Positions 1-11,570 of a DNA stretch of 64,000 nucleotides are shown here, piece by piece. The position numbers and the translations under genes are program-made. This DNA comes from Mixia osmundae IAM 14324. Its lineage: Eukaryota > Basidiomycota > Mixiomycetes > Mixiales > Mixiaceae. Below the pieces are notes generated by a model. That model did not search any database, was not told the origin of the DNA, and was given only the letters and a program-made list of their open reading frames with translations. The first letter of the stretch is position 1, and each line of letters opens with the position of its first letter. The stretch covers positions 1,117,616 to 1,181,615 of the forward strand of contig NW_014575562.1 in assembly GCF_000708205.1 (NCBI RefSeq), read 5' to 3'.

Positions 1-20
1 TGCTAGTATACATGGACGTC

Positions 21-1930
21 TCAGAGATCAAAGAATGGGTTCTGTTTCGGCTGCTGTTGTGCTTGCGCCGGCTGGCCGAAGCTATTATCGAATCCGCTGA
101 ATGCGTTGGAGTTGCCATTGTAGGCACTTGAACCATTTGACTGACCAAAAGGATTGCCGTTGCCCGTCGGTTGAGGACCAAAAGACGAAGCAAAGGCTGC
201 GTTCGCATTGCTGGATGCTGGTCCTGTCCTCGTCTGAGTCAACGTAGCAGCACTGGAGACGTGTCCAGCCAGCAATTAGCGTGAACAATATGCATAGCAT
301 GTTGAGACGTACGGCACGCTCTTGTTTGCCCATTGACCAAGTCGCATGTTGCCCTCATTGCCAAATGTATCAATGCCTTGACCCATCGCGAGCAGATTGT
401 TGAGCTTGTCATGCTGCCCATCGTTGCGCGTGGCAGCTCTGATGGATTTGGCAGCTTGTGTGGGCATGATGGGTTGTGAGCTAGACCGGAAGAAGTCTTG
501 CTGGGGTATCGCAGGCTGAACCTGTTGCCTTGGTGGTTCTGGTGTCGTGGCTGGTTCGGGCGTATTGCCGAATGCCGCAAAGGGATTGTTGGAGCCGATA
601 GCAGTCTGCTGCGGCACGAGAGGCTGCTGCTGAGCCAGATATGCCTGCTGCTGCATGTATGCCTGCTGTTGCTGCATCTGGGCAAAGCGCGCTTGCTCTT
701 CCATGCGCTGCTGATACTCATATTGCTGTTGCGCTTGCAGCTGCGCGGCATCTTGCTGGTATTGGGCATAAGGATTGAAGCTCGTGTACTGGGGCTGTAG
801 CTGCTGTTGCGGCTGACCAAAGTTGAGGTCGACGAGTTGGTTTTGGTATGCGTTAGGCCCATCACTGCGAATCACCACAATGAGTGCGTTGCTCAGGATG
901 GCCTCTTGTGAACGCACGATTGGAAGCCATCGTCAAAGAGAGCGTTCTGATTCTTGAGCTCTGCTTCCCTCCTCGCTCGTTCATCTTCTTCACGGGACAG
1001 TCTCATGGCTTCGGCCAACTGCTCGTCATCCTTTCGCTGTCGCCTTGCGCGAGTCTCGTCATCGTCCTGACTCCTCTTGGATTCCTCGATAGCTCGTTGA
1101 AGGTCACGCTCTTCCTTGCTCATGCCGCTCGAGGAGACGGCGGGTGTCGAGCGCGATCGCGGAGGGGGCGAATATCTGTCGTCGCGCGAGGGCGTGCCTG
1201 TCATCCTGTCTCTCATGTGCGCCCTCGACTTGCGCGCATCCTTCAGCCTGGCTTCATCTTGCAGTAGTGCTGTGATGTCTTTGGCCTTTTGCCGGACTGC
1301 GCGGATCTGATGAGTCCCGGTCGGCGCTTCTAGACACGCTTGACTGACCATTGGCGCCTTGATCTTTGCCATACTCGTCGATATATTGGAACTCTTTCAG
1401 TGTCTTGATGATGTAGAGATTCTCTCTGCCGCAGCGCTGTCAGCAGGCACGTCGAGCGTTTCAAGGGGCAGGCTTGCTTGAAGTAGAGCACGACGTTCTC
1501 TGATCCGCCGTGGAGGCAATAGTCGAGCACGGTGAGCGCCTTGAAGACGTGACGCCAGTTCTTGCCCTTGTCGTTCAGTCGCTTGTCGAGCATCTCCATG
1601 ATCTCCACAAAGTCTTGCTGGTTGTACGTCAGTTGGGCGAGCTCGTTCATCTGCCCGCCGCTTGGCCCCCAGGGATCTGCCAAACGAGGCGATGAGCCTG
1701 GACAGGTGAACGATGGAGCAGCAGACTTGCCGTTGGAGGTCGCATCTCTGACTTTGGTCTGGCAGTCGCTGTAGCCTTTGGTATAGTTCTTGACTCTGCC
1801 AAGTGTCGTCGCAGTGCAGCATCATCGTGGCGGGCGTAGAAGCAAAGCAAAGCGGGTCCGGTCAGCGCTGGCAAGGAGACAGAGCTCGAGAGACGCACGT
1901 CCGCAGCGTCGACTTGCCCAGCTGCTGCAT
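21..1930 (-). CDS. ENT1: Epsin, ENTH-domain endocytic adaptor
   Basis: Clathrin adaptor that binds PtdIns(4,5)P2 membrane, ubiquitinated cargo and EH-domain partners at endocytic sites. Seven exons: 1930-1899, 1795-1731, 1676-1478, 1425-1349, 1296-918, 864-313, 252-21, summing to 511 codons in frame. The N-terminus gives the ENTH domain (VKNYTKGYS, ATSNDPWGPSG, EIMEMLDKRLNDKGKNW, LYFKENLYIIKTLKEFQYID). Two ubiquitin-interacting motifs follow (RDLQRAIEESKRS and EQLAEAMRLSREED), then a Gln-rich tail with NPF motifs (NNPFAAF, NGNPFGQ) and a terminal NPFFDL. The start at 1930 is chosen because it splices through a GTGCGT donor to restore LRTVKNYTKGYS. Two of its six introns are GC-AG. Domain order and length fit fungal Ent1/Ent2; ENT1 versus ENT2 cannot be told apart. 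Confidence 0.93.
1426..1477 (-). other. GC-AG intron in epsin, 52 nt
   Basis: The donor is GCAAGC after TACTTCAA and the acceptor is GCGGCAG. Removal gives LYFKENLYIIKTLKEF, the expected ENTH sequence. A CTGAC branch-site match lies 13-17 nt before the acceptor. No GT donor within reach gives the conserved junction. Confidence 0.85.
1677..1730 (-). other. GC-AG intron in epsin, 54 nt, frame-preserving
   Basis: The donor is GCAAGT and the acceptor TTGGCAG on the minus strand. Removing it restores the conserved ENTH sequence ATSNDPWGPSG. The intron is 18 codons long and contains no stop, so retention would insert 18 residues between ATSN and DPWG rather than truncate the protein. Confidence 0.85.
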
Positions 1931-3297
1931 CGTCGGCTTTGTGCAGCTCAAGCTACGATGACGCCCGCTCAGCAGCGAGCTCGGCGATTCGGACCAAACG
2001 CGCGCTCCTCACAGCTCACGGCCTCACGCTGACACACCGTCGGAGTCTCCTTCACTGAGACATAGGCCCAGTCGAGCATGCAGTGCATTGATCTGTAGAG
2101 ATGGCCGAGGCTATGTAGACTCCACAGAGGCCGTGAGCTGCGCGAGTGCCGCACGGGCAGGCAGGCCTGCAAAGCACTCTGGCTACCATGCTGGAGACTG
2201 ATGACCTTCCCTGTGTATCTTCAGATGAGGCTGTGTACCAGTCGCTCAGCACTCGAGGTCAGCGAGGATACTGCTGCCTTGACAGGTCTATGGATGCAGT
2301 CCGAGCTGCTGGTCATAAGCATTGACGCGGTCCCAAAATCTGGATAATGGCAGCAGTCGACATGGGCGAGATTGTTTACTTATAGGCATAAGCGATATAT
2401 TGCAAGAATGCAAAAGCAGCTGATAATTCTCGACGTATAAGCTATCGTAGATCTACATGCTGACAGAGATGCCTTGGCCGATATGAAGTGATCGGAGCTC
2501 CGAGGGCGATGAAGATCATGAAGCAGTGAAAACAACGCATACGCTTGTTACGGCTGCTTTGTTGGCGGACAATCGATCCTGTATGATGTCAATCTATGCA
2601 GCTTCCGCCGGGACAAGCGTGCGCGCAGTCAACAGCACAAGACCTGTCGGGCGCACTGCCACGTGAGTGAGGATTTGCACCAGCTTTGCACCCTAGACGC
2701 TCTTCATTACGAGGGACAGTCAACCGCGTGGCTGTCCGGCCGGCAGAAGAGTCCTTCCTGCAGTCACATATGTGCAGCAGCTGTATGCTCACGCAGATCA
2801 GGCCCAGGCTTCGACCCGAGCTCTGCTTGATTTGGCCGGCGAGATGCCGCAGTTCATGAGCATCGCAGAAAATTGAGCGTGATCACCGAGTCAGCGTGCG
2901 GATCGCGATTGGTAGGGCCGGGCGATCCCTTTGAGCCACGCTCATCTGCCAGGGTTTTTCATGATTTGATCGAATCAAGGCACTCCTTGTCAGCCAGCCG
3001 GGAACGGAATTCGACCGTCGCGTGTCTGGCGCAAGAGCGGATCAGCTTGGCGGTCGCTTTTGCGGATCACTCCACGGGAGAAGACCTCCAACAACAATGC
3101 CTGCCGCTCTGCAGCAGCGAGGTCAACCAGTCGATGCGTGATCCGAACAGACAGCGTCGACCATCTTGAAAGCGCGAGCGAGCTTGCTTGCTGCCGGCTT
3201 GTTTGCTCGAAGCCACTGGCTAGAACTAGAACGGATCGGAGTTGGTTTATATCAGATCTGATGCAGTTGTGTGCCACAAAGGACGAGCAGTAAGCAA
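1931..3297. other. Intergenic, about 1.4 kb, no gene supported
   Basis: The space between the divergent epsin and GPCR genes. Short open frames here have no recognisable protein character and no consistent splice pattern. An AT-rich patch lies near 2370-2450. I see no tRNA and no repeat. It presumably carries both promoters. Confidence 0.6.
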
Positions 3298-5302
3298 ATG
3301 ACACAGACCAGTCCGTCCGCCATGGAGAGCCCGACACCGCCTGTGGCGCCCACTTTGACGATCGGGTATGTTCTTGCAAGCCCAACTGCGCAAAACGATG
3401 GTATCGCCCTGGGCTTGGCGAGCGTCTACACGGTCGACCTGGTCATCTCCTCGGTGGTGAGTCACACGTATAATACCCCAAGACGGCCTGCTGATCGCTT
3501 GTGGGAACGATCGAACAGTCGTTGGCCGCTGCAATTGGGATGCTGACCGGTTGCTATCTCATCAGCGCCGGCAGAGATTCTGGCGCTCGGCTTCGGCAAA
3601 GGCTCATCATGAGTCTCGCACTGTCAGACATTGTGGATTCTGCCGTCGTATGTCGTGCCATTGCTCGCCACCCTAGATGCCATTTGGCTTACGCGCGTGG
3701 GCCTGCTAGATTATCGCGACAACATCCAGAGGGGTTGACCACCCGCTGAGCTCCTTCTCGCCTGGCTGCAATGCCGCCGGTTTCTTGTATCAAACGGCAA
3801 CGCTTGTCAACGACTTTTGCTTGATCGCGTACGCTCTCTGCTTCACGACCGCACATACCTCTGATCTCGCGAGAACAGCATCGCTACAGCGACATACCTC
3901 ATCGTGACCCACCCGCTCTCGGTTTTTACACAACGCATGACGCAGACCAGATGGGTTATCGTTCTCAATGTCTTCATGTGGGGCCTGTCAGCTATCGTGT
4001 CCGGCGTCGGATTAGCAGTCTACGGCTTTGCCGACTTGGGCGGCTTCTGCAGCTACGGCAAGAATGCGGGGCCGTTCAAGGATCTCATCCTCTTCGTACC
4101 ACGCACTGTCACTTTCATCATCGTCATCCTCATTTACCTGAAACTCTTTGCATTCTTCCGACGTAAAGACTCGCACGCCGTTCATTCGTACGACAGTGGG
4201 CCCGCTGGCCAGTCCCTAGACGCTATACCCGACTTTGACGAGGACGGCAATCTCAAGCCAGAACGGAGCAGAAAGATGTCGCTCGCCAGTCTGCAGCATT
4301 GGTACATCTCTGCCTCGATCAGAAGAGGGAGCTCCTCTTCTGTCCGTAAGGAGAGCAAAGACAGCGACGCGACACTCGTCGAACCTTCCGCCACCAGCGC
4401 GTCCATCAGGTCGTCGCCAACGACATCGACCGCGTTTCAGCACACGATGGAGAAGACTGCTTCTGCCATGTCTGCGCGAGACAAGCACGATCTCGCATCG
4501 CGGCAGAGGTGGTCGACGTATAGCTTCACGCCCGGGCCTGCCGTTCTTGAGACGAGCGAAGCAGTACCGGACTCGCCCATCGTCAGTCCGAAGCATGCCG
4601 TACACAGCGCAGGCGTCATAGAATCGTCTCCTGAGCCCGGGCTGAAGGAGTATACGCCAGGCAGTATACCCATGTCGCATCGAACGGGTACATTGCCTAG
4701 CAGCGACAGTATGTCACGAGGCATGTCAGATTCAGTTCGCCGCGGATCCCTATCTGCGATACCTGCGAGAATACTAGCAGAAGCCGGTCTCTCGCCTGTC
4801 ATGGCGGCGCCGCCAATACCCTCATCGCAAGAAATCCTCGAATTTGGTGATCGTGAACGGAGGCGGTCCTCTGCGCCTACGCTCGATCATGACAAGATAG
4901 AGGAGGACGATATGAAAGGCATGTCATTTTCCGAGGCGCTCAATGCGCCGACCAAAAACACAAAGGGCGTGCTGCAAGATGTCGACGAAGCCAATGTGAA
5001 GCCGAGAATGAGTGCGCAGGAGATGAACAGGCGGGCGAGCATGCTCATGCTGCTCTATCCTGCTGCTGTGAGTCTTACGCAAGGCTGCGGTCGCATAAGC
5101 TGACCGGGTTGCGATGCAGTATATCATCTTGTTCTCGGTCTCGCTGGGACGCTTGATCAACAATCTTGCCAATCACGGTCAAGGCAATTCTGACTTGCAA
5201 GCAGCCAGTCGATGGCTTGTGTTCTTGCAAGGATTTGTGGATGCGCTCATCTACCTCATCATCGAATGGCGATTTCGTGCAGCCGCAAAAGGTAGAACGT
5301 AA
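3298..5302 (+). CDS. Git3/cAR-type G protein-coupled receptor
   Basis: Seven-helix receptor of the fungal carbon/amino-acid sensing class, expected at the plasma membrane upstream of G-alpha and cAMP. The start is the ATG at 3298, followed by TM1 (GIALGLASVYTVDLVISSV), TM2 with the family Ser-Asp (LIMSLALSDIVDSAV), TM3 (CNAAGFLYQTATLVNDFCL), TM4 (WVIVLNVFMWGLSAIVSGVG), TM5 (PRTVTFIIVILIYLKLFAFF), a Ser-rich third cytoplasmic loop of about 260 residues, and TM6-TM7 (YIILFSVSLGRLI and WLVFLQGFVDALIYLIIEW). Introns: 3457-3518, from 3648, around 3830-3880, and around 5068-5118; each splice keeps helix order and frame. The long loop and very short tail are typical of Git3/Gpr1 receptors. The ligand cannot be read from sequence. 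Convergent with SHR3. Confidence 0.82.
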
Positions 5303-5419
5303 GGGGTTCCTCTTCGCAGTGGTGTGGTTCTGTGTCAGTAGCAGTCTCTCTGTCTTGCTGTCATATGCCTTGTTGTCATTGATCACATGTATTGCTGGCT
5401 ACAACCTATGACTAGCGTC

Positions 5420-6242
5420 TCACTGCGCTTTCCGGCGGGCCTCTGCCACAGCTGCGAGCCGCCTATCTTCGGCCAGGAGGGCGTTCCTCTCCCACGCCTC
5501 TGCGTACCATTGCCCGCTTTGCAAGAGCAAGATGCCCGCGAGTGCGAGCACAGAGAGCGCGTTACTCGCGCAGAGTACGCCGATGCTCTCGGCTCTCTCG
5601 AGGGCAGTGAGCGGTTCAGTTGTCATTCCGGCAATCTGCTCAGCTGACAGAGGCGTCTTGCTGATCATGTTTTGGAACGAGAAGAGCAACGATGGATTGA
5701 GTGGGTAGGCCTTTTTGGGCGACACGAAGGACTCGGAGATGGCCTCGAGCGTGGGCACCGTCACTGTCGTGTAGAGCGCTATGCCCATGATCAGCAGCAC
5801 TGTCTCGCGTACTCTGTCAACGGCTGCGGCTACGGATGTAAGTGTCTGCGCGTACAGACAGAGCCGCCGTCAAAGTAGAGAGCGCTATCTGTTCCATCGG
5901 CGAGCTTGAGGCAGATGGCAGCCGTGATGACAACCATCTACATGGGCTCTAATCAGCCCGTACTATTGACCCGACAGGTCCCAGCTGACCATGACGTGCA
6001 AGAGCGTCCGTACAGCGAGCGGACCCGTCCAGAGGGCATAATAAAACCGTTCTGCCTTGTCGAGACTATCGTGAGTGGGTGGTTGAGGCCCAAAGAGGAC
6101 AGGGATGTCGACGATAGCGCAGATGAAGAGCGTGCCTGGTTTGCCCGTCTCAGCTCGGCCGAAGAGCGTGCGGCGAGAGGAGAGGGGGCAGACCGAGTAG
6201 GAAGGAGCATGCCACCATGACTGCCGCTGATCTGAAGCCCAT
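5420..6242 (-). CDS. SHR3: SHR3-like ER packaging chaperone for amino acid permeases
   Basis: Small polytopic ER protein that keeps amino acid permeases folded and loads them into COPII vesicles. The start at 6242 gives MGFRSAAVMVACSFLLG, the characteristic Shr3 N-terminus and first helix. Splicing a GTCTGC donor to an AACCAG acceptor continues into TLFICAIVDIPVLFG, then AERFYYALWTGP (family Tyr-Tyr region), VITAAICLKLADG, LYFDGGSVLLLIMGIALYT, and finally VLCASNALSVLALAGILLLQ with the terminal SGQWYAE-like motif of the family. Three introns, four exons. The middle is divergent, but the start, the FDG motif and the C-terminal helix match Shr3 well. It shares a divergent 139-bp upstream region with ERG20. 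Confidence 0.85.
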
Positions 6243-6381
6243 CTCGTGCGCACAGACTGAAAAGGGTGGAGGGCGGCGCCTTTCGATATTTTGATAGTCG
6301 CGCGCTTCTTCTCAGATAGTGAACACGCTTGGCGTCACACGTCGCACCTCGAGCGACGTAGCTCACCCCCTTCTGCCGACT

Positions 6382-7639
6382 ATGACCTCGCTCTCCGTTG
6401 AACAAGAAGACGCCGTGATGCAGAAGGCAGCCAGCAAGCAAGCCAAGCGGGAACGCTTCGAAGCGGTCTGGCCATTGATCAGGAACGAACTCGACGAGTA
6501 CATGGCGTCAGAGACGATGCCATCTGAAGCTCGAGCCTGGCTCAAACGAGTGAGCCCACCGCGAGCAACCTCTTGCTTGACCGTTCTCATCACTCTGCGC
6601 CAGAATCTCGACTACAACACGCCAGGCGGCAAGCTCAACCGCGGCATGTCAGTCGTCGACACCGTCGAGATTTTGGCGGCTCATCCCCTCTCGGAGACCG
6701 AATACATCCAAGCCGCTATCCTGGGATGGTGCATCGAGCTCGTACGCACCTCTTCTGTGACTCTGTGCAGATAAGCTCATCAAGGCCCGAGCACAGCTGC
6801 AAGCTTACTTTCTCGTCGCCGACGATATGATGGATCAGTCTATCACGCGACGAGGCCAACCGTGCTGGTACAAAGTCGTACGTCTCAACTCGCTCATCTC
6901 GTGAGCCTCGTACTGACCTTCAGCTCGCGAGCAGGAAGGCGTCGGCAACATCGCAATCAATGACGCCTTTATGCTCGAAGCAGCAATCTACTACTTGCTC
7001 AAGAAGCACTTCCGGTCACAACCCTACTATGTCGACCTGCTAGAGCTCTTCCACGATGTCACTCTCCAGACTGAGCTCGGTCAGCTCATAGATCTCATCA
7101 CAGCACCCGAAGATTCTGTCGATCTGTCCAAGTTCAGTCTGGAGAAACACCATCTCATCGTCGTCTATAAGACGGCGTACTACTCCTTCTACCTTCCCGT
7201 CGCGCTCGCCTTCCATTTCGCAGGTATCACAGAGCCGCAAGCTTTCGACAAGGCGAAGGCGATACTGATACCCATGGGCGAGTACTTCCAAGTGCAAGAC
7301 GATTATCTCGACTGCTATGGAACACCGGAGCAGATTGGCAAGATTGGCACCGACATTCTCGACAACAAATGCAGCTGGCTCATCAACACTGCACTCGCCA
7401 TTGCTTCGCCAGAACAGCGCGCTGTGCTCGACGCAAACTACGGCAGAAAGGACGCTGATGCAGAGCAGCAAGTCAAGCAGATCTACGTTCAGCTCGATCT
7501 GGCTACCCGCTTCGAGTCCTACGAGGCTCAATCGTACAAGCAGATCAATGCTGCCATAGACGCCGTTGATGAGAGCAGTGGTGTCAAGCGAGACGTCTTC
7601 AGGGCTTTCCTCGCGAAAGTGTACAAGCGCACAAAGTGA
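6382..7639 (+). CDS. ERG20: Farnesyl diphosphate synthase
   Basis: Condenses DMAPP/GPP with IPP to farnesyl diphosphate for sterols, dolichol, haem A, ubiquinone and prenylation; cytosolic. Exons 6382-6549, 6604-6741, 6797-6877 and 6935-7639. The first Asp-rich motif is in [20 protein letters not shown] and the second in [16 protein letters not shown]. Tyr-Phe at positions -5/-4 before the first motif is the eukaryotic FPP-length arrangement, as in yeast Erg20. Other landmarks: [44 protein letters not shown] and a C-terminal VYKRTK. Nearly collinear with yeast Erg20, full length. It ends 31 bp from the convergent decarboxylase stop. Confidence 0.97.
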
Positions 7640-7670
7640 TCCTTTAGCCATTGCATGCATTCTAGAGAGT

Positions 7671-10600
7671 CTATCTGCGCTCGCCTATGCGCGTTCCAAC
7701 ACGCACGAGGGTCTCTATAGCATGCGAGGAATTGAGAAGCAAGTCTTCATCGAACTTGACAGCGCCCGCCTTGAAGAGCAACAGGATCGTCGAGCCGCCA
7801 AATTTGAAGTAGCCGACCTCGTCTCCCTTGTCGAGCTGATCGCCGACTTGACGAGTCTGACAGATCGATCCTACGAGCATCGCGCCGACGCAGATATAGT
7901 AGACTCGACCGAACGCTTCGGTTTCGATCGCGACATTCTCTCTGACGTTGTCCGTATAGATCCCCACTGAAGATCGCACCGACATGGGGTTGACTGAATA
8001 ATACTCTGTGCCCATTCGTTTCATGTCCACAATCTTTCCTCTGACAGGACTCTGCACACGGTTGAGCATACGGCGCAGATGTATGCAGCAGTCCTTCCTT
8101 ACATGGTAACGATGATAATCCTGAGGTGCAAGTCGCATGATGATGAGCGAGCCGCTATTGTAATCCTTTGCAATTGCAGTACTGCCCAGCAGACGTTCGA
8201 TAGAGAAGTCGCGACCTTTTATCCAGATCTTCGTGGAATCCTCGATACTTTCGAAGGCCATCAGTCGACAGTCTGCGCCACTCACGAGTATATTAGGATT
8301 ATCAGGCTCGCAGATCGGCCTTGCATCTGGCTTGAGCTTGCGATAGAAGAATTCATTGAAGCTTTTGAACGAGCCAATCGGATCGCGAACTTCGCTAAGG
8401 TCCAGGTTGTGGAACCGCACAAAGTTGGGGATCTCTCGCACAGAGCTGGGATCGTCGAACTTCTGACCCTGTTTGAATGACATGCTTCTGAGCATTCTGC
8501 GGATCCTGCCGCCGTCGAGTCGATTGCTCATGCCTTTGTACATGAGCCTGATGCTCAGTCGGACGTAGATCTGCATCTTCTCCTCGAGCAACTGACCCGT
8601 CGCACGATCCTGAACGATGATATTGGCTGAATTGGCGCCAAGCGAGTAGGCACCTTTGCTGACTGCGCTGATGACTTTGGTGACCCATTTGCGATGGGCT
8701 TGATCTGCCGTCACGTAGTTGTTGACGACTAGGTTTGCCAAACTTTGCCAATCTTTGCTCGCGCACACAGCAAGGTGCGTGACGATATCGACCTCTGCCC
8801 TCTTCTTCAGACGCGGGTTCTGGCACAGGGGGCAGGACGTGATGTTGATGACGCGCTCAAATGGCTGGTCCTGCTCATCATCGACGTTGTCTGCTTCAAT
8901 GGACGGAAGCTCGCTGACTTGATGTCCACGCAGCATGGCCGGCAGACCGTTCGGCGGTGCTGTGTGGCCATCAGAAGCAGTAGCTTTATCGCCTGACGAC
9001 TGTGCGGAATGCCCGATCTGTTCAAGACCGCCGAAGTTTGAAATGCCGTGCGCTACCCCAGTGTCAAGAGCGGGCGTAGCTAGACCCGAGTCGTGGCTCT
9101 CTGGCTCGACTCGCCTTTTCTGAGCTTTTGGCTTAACGAGCTCCAGCTCGAGGGCACGGACGACATCATCGATGCTGAGCTCGTCGGTGCTTTCCTTACC
9201 ATTGTGCGTGAAGATAGATGTGATCGTGTCCGCTGACAGAGTTGAGCCGAGTGAATCTAGCATGGAAAATAACCCGACGTAGGAGACTTTGCCTGACGTG
9301 CTAGGATCAAAATGACTAAGATACGTGCGCCAAAATTGCTGCCTGTCGTAAGGAGATAATCAGTTGCATACTCATGTGAATAGAAGTCCACTGACCGAAG
9401 TGCAGCATAAGGGGAGAAGCGGGCCCTAATTGTGAGAGAAGGGACATGCTTAAGATCCGTCCCATCTTTGACGACTGCGAGCTTATACTCGTTGAGATGA
9501 TCGCCGCGTAGGTCACCTTGAGGTGTTGTGGCGTATAAGCCTGTCTGCTCGTCTGGTCTCGGTGCATGTTCGAGGAGATCTACGAGAGCTAAGGAGCAAT
9601 CGCCAATGTGGTCGTTGCTGCTTGCCCGATCCCAATCATACAAACTTGCCAGGAGCTGGAAATTGAGCTCGTGGCGTCGTACGTGGAAGAACAAGCGCTC
9701 ATTCCATGCTGGATTGAGAGAATGCCTGATCACGCGGGTGCGAAAGACCTTTTGACCGAAGGAGAGGATAACGAAAGGATCGCAATCGAAACCCGTTCGC
9801 AGCGCATTCTTCTCGCGAGGCAGATCATTCGCATGTGCGATCTCGACGAAAACGACGCCGACAATGTCATCGCGGCCACCGGTTTCAAAGTGAAAGCCAT
9901 GGGTGTTGCGCCGACGGAGACGCTTGCGCGCTTTGACTTTGGGCTGGACAGGCGAGGTTTCGATCGACGATGTCGAAGCATATGAACCATCTCGATCGGA
10001 GGCCTTACGGCGACGACCTGGCAGACGGCGACGACGTGAACCTGGCGTGGTTGCACCTTCTCCGGGCGTTGTGGCTCCAGGCGTACTGGCAGCCTGCGTC
10101 GAGTGCAAAGATCGGCTACTGCCTGCACGCTTGATAAAGTTGGGGATGCTGAGTCTGGCCTTCTCGCGCTCGACGACGGGCGGCGAGTCCGTCTGTCGGA
10201 GCGCAATCTCGGGCGAGTGACTGCGTGTGCTTGCGGAGCCGGTGCGCACCATGCTTGGAGATGCAAACTGGGACGGATAGCCGACGACATGTCGAAAGTA
10301 GTCGTCATCCTCTAGCTCTTTACCTGAGCCTACTGCATCTTCGTCCGGACTGAGCGTCTCCATGTCATCCGATGCGTCTTCCTCATCGCTTTGATCAACG
10401 TCATCGAGCTCTACATCGGAATCCGAATCCGATCCGGCCAAAGGATCAAGTTGACGTTCTTCGTCGTCTATAGGCTGTGTTCCCACTGAATTGGCAGGAG
10501 GAGCTGTCAGAATACGATCTTTCCTCGTCTGTGGCAGATGTTGTCGTTCCCTGATAGCCTCTTGGACGGTGTCTCTTAGTTGATCGACCGGATTTGCTAT

Positions 10601-11401
10601 CGATAATTCGGAAAGTCGTGTCGAAGTGTCCAGGATTGCATCTGAGCCAGCCGTTGGGTGTTCGCGTGGGACGGGACCGTTGCGAGGATCAGCAGCAATG
10701 AAGCCAATCTTGACGAGGACATCGCCGGTGATACTAGCAGCGCGGCGGGAAGAGGTAAGCCGGTGCCACTTTGGATGGTTGTCTGTATCATCGTATAGGA
10801 TCGCGGGGCCTTGTGTAGAGGCTTGCTCGAACCACTGGTCTGCACTCAGCGAGACTTCACCGAGGTAGTCCTTCTTGACGCGATCCTTGTCCCACATGAC
10901 GATCTCGATCTGCTGGTTCGCAAGGTCTGCATGCACTGCAGTGACGAGCACGGCCGGCTGAGCAGTGTGACCATCTGCAGTCTGATGGGCCAAGGCTGCA
11001 CACGCGCTTGCATCTCCCCAGACTGGATTCAAGCTTTTGCGCACGACGCTGGACTCTGCACGGACGTCGCCCAGTCTCAACACAGCAAAGGGATCGGAGG
11101 TGCCGTTCCTGTCCTTGGCGGCGAGGTTGCGAGCGGCGAGCAGTGAGACGCACAACGTGCCAATAGGCTCAGTCTCGTCAGCGCTCGTCCGACGGGTCGC
11201 GCCGCCTCGCTTGTGTACGAAGGGACGTGCGAGCTTGCGTCTTGTCTGAGGGAACGGCAAGCGAGATGAGATACGCCTTGTCTGGCCAGAGGGACGCTGC
11301 AGCTGCGCACTTGGCGCAAGGACGGACACATTGCCGTCGGCTTGTTCCAATGTATCGTGAGCCTGCCCTATGACTTCGTGTCCGTTGCTCGTCCGTGTCA
11401 T
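7671..11401 (-). CDS. PSD2: Phosphatidylserine decarboxylase, PSD2 type (C2-C2-EF-hand)
   Basis: Converts phosphatidylserine to phosphatidylethanolamine in the endomembrane system. N-terminal C2 domain (GTLCVSLLAARNLAAKDRNG, DKDRVKKDYLGEVSL), second C2 (GVVFVEIAHANDLPREKNAL, DPFVILSFGQKVFRTRVI), then an EF-hand-like segment reached by splicing (RQQFWRTYLSHFDPSTSGKV), then the catalytic domain (SFKSFNEFFYRKLKPDARPI, RLAPQDYHRYH, SPVRGKIVDM) with the self-cleaving motif as FGGSTILLLF near the end. A frame-preserving 51-nt intron at 8052-8102 separates DYHRYH from SPVRGK. The first C2 domain carries about 30 extra residues after NPVWGD, either a real insertion or an intron I could not define. 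It is divergent from CWH43 across 169 bp. Confidence 0.93.
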
Positions 11402-11570
11402 GCTCCCTCAGTGTCAGTGAGCTGCTTCGTGACTGCACATCTTCGGCCGGGATTCGCACTGGCAGCAGGTCGGCTCACTGTCGCCGCGGCCGTCGCACTT
11501 TCGCGACATTTTTGGCTTTGGCTTTGGCTTTGGCGCTCTGCCCGGGGCGCTACCTTCATTCTGTGAGACC
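11402..11570. promoter_or_regulatory. Bidirectional intergenic region PSD2/CWH43
   Basis: 169 bp separate the two divergent start codons, so both promoters must lie here or overlap the genes. It contains a pyrimidine-rich stretch with repeated TTTGGC units near 11513-11532. No TATA box is obvious. Confidence 0.4.
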
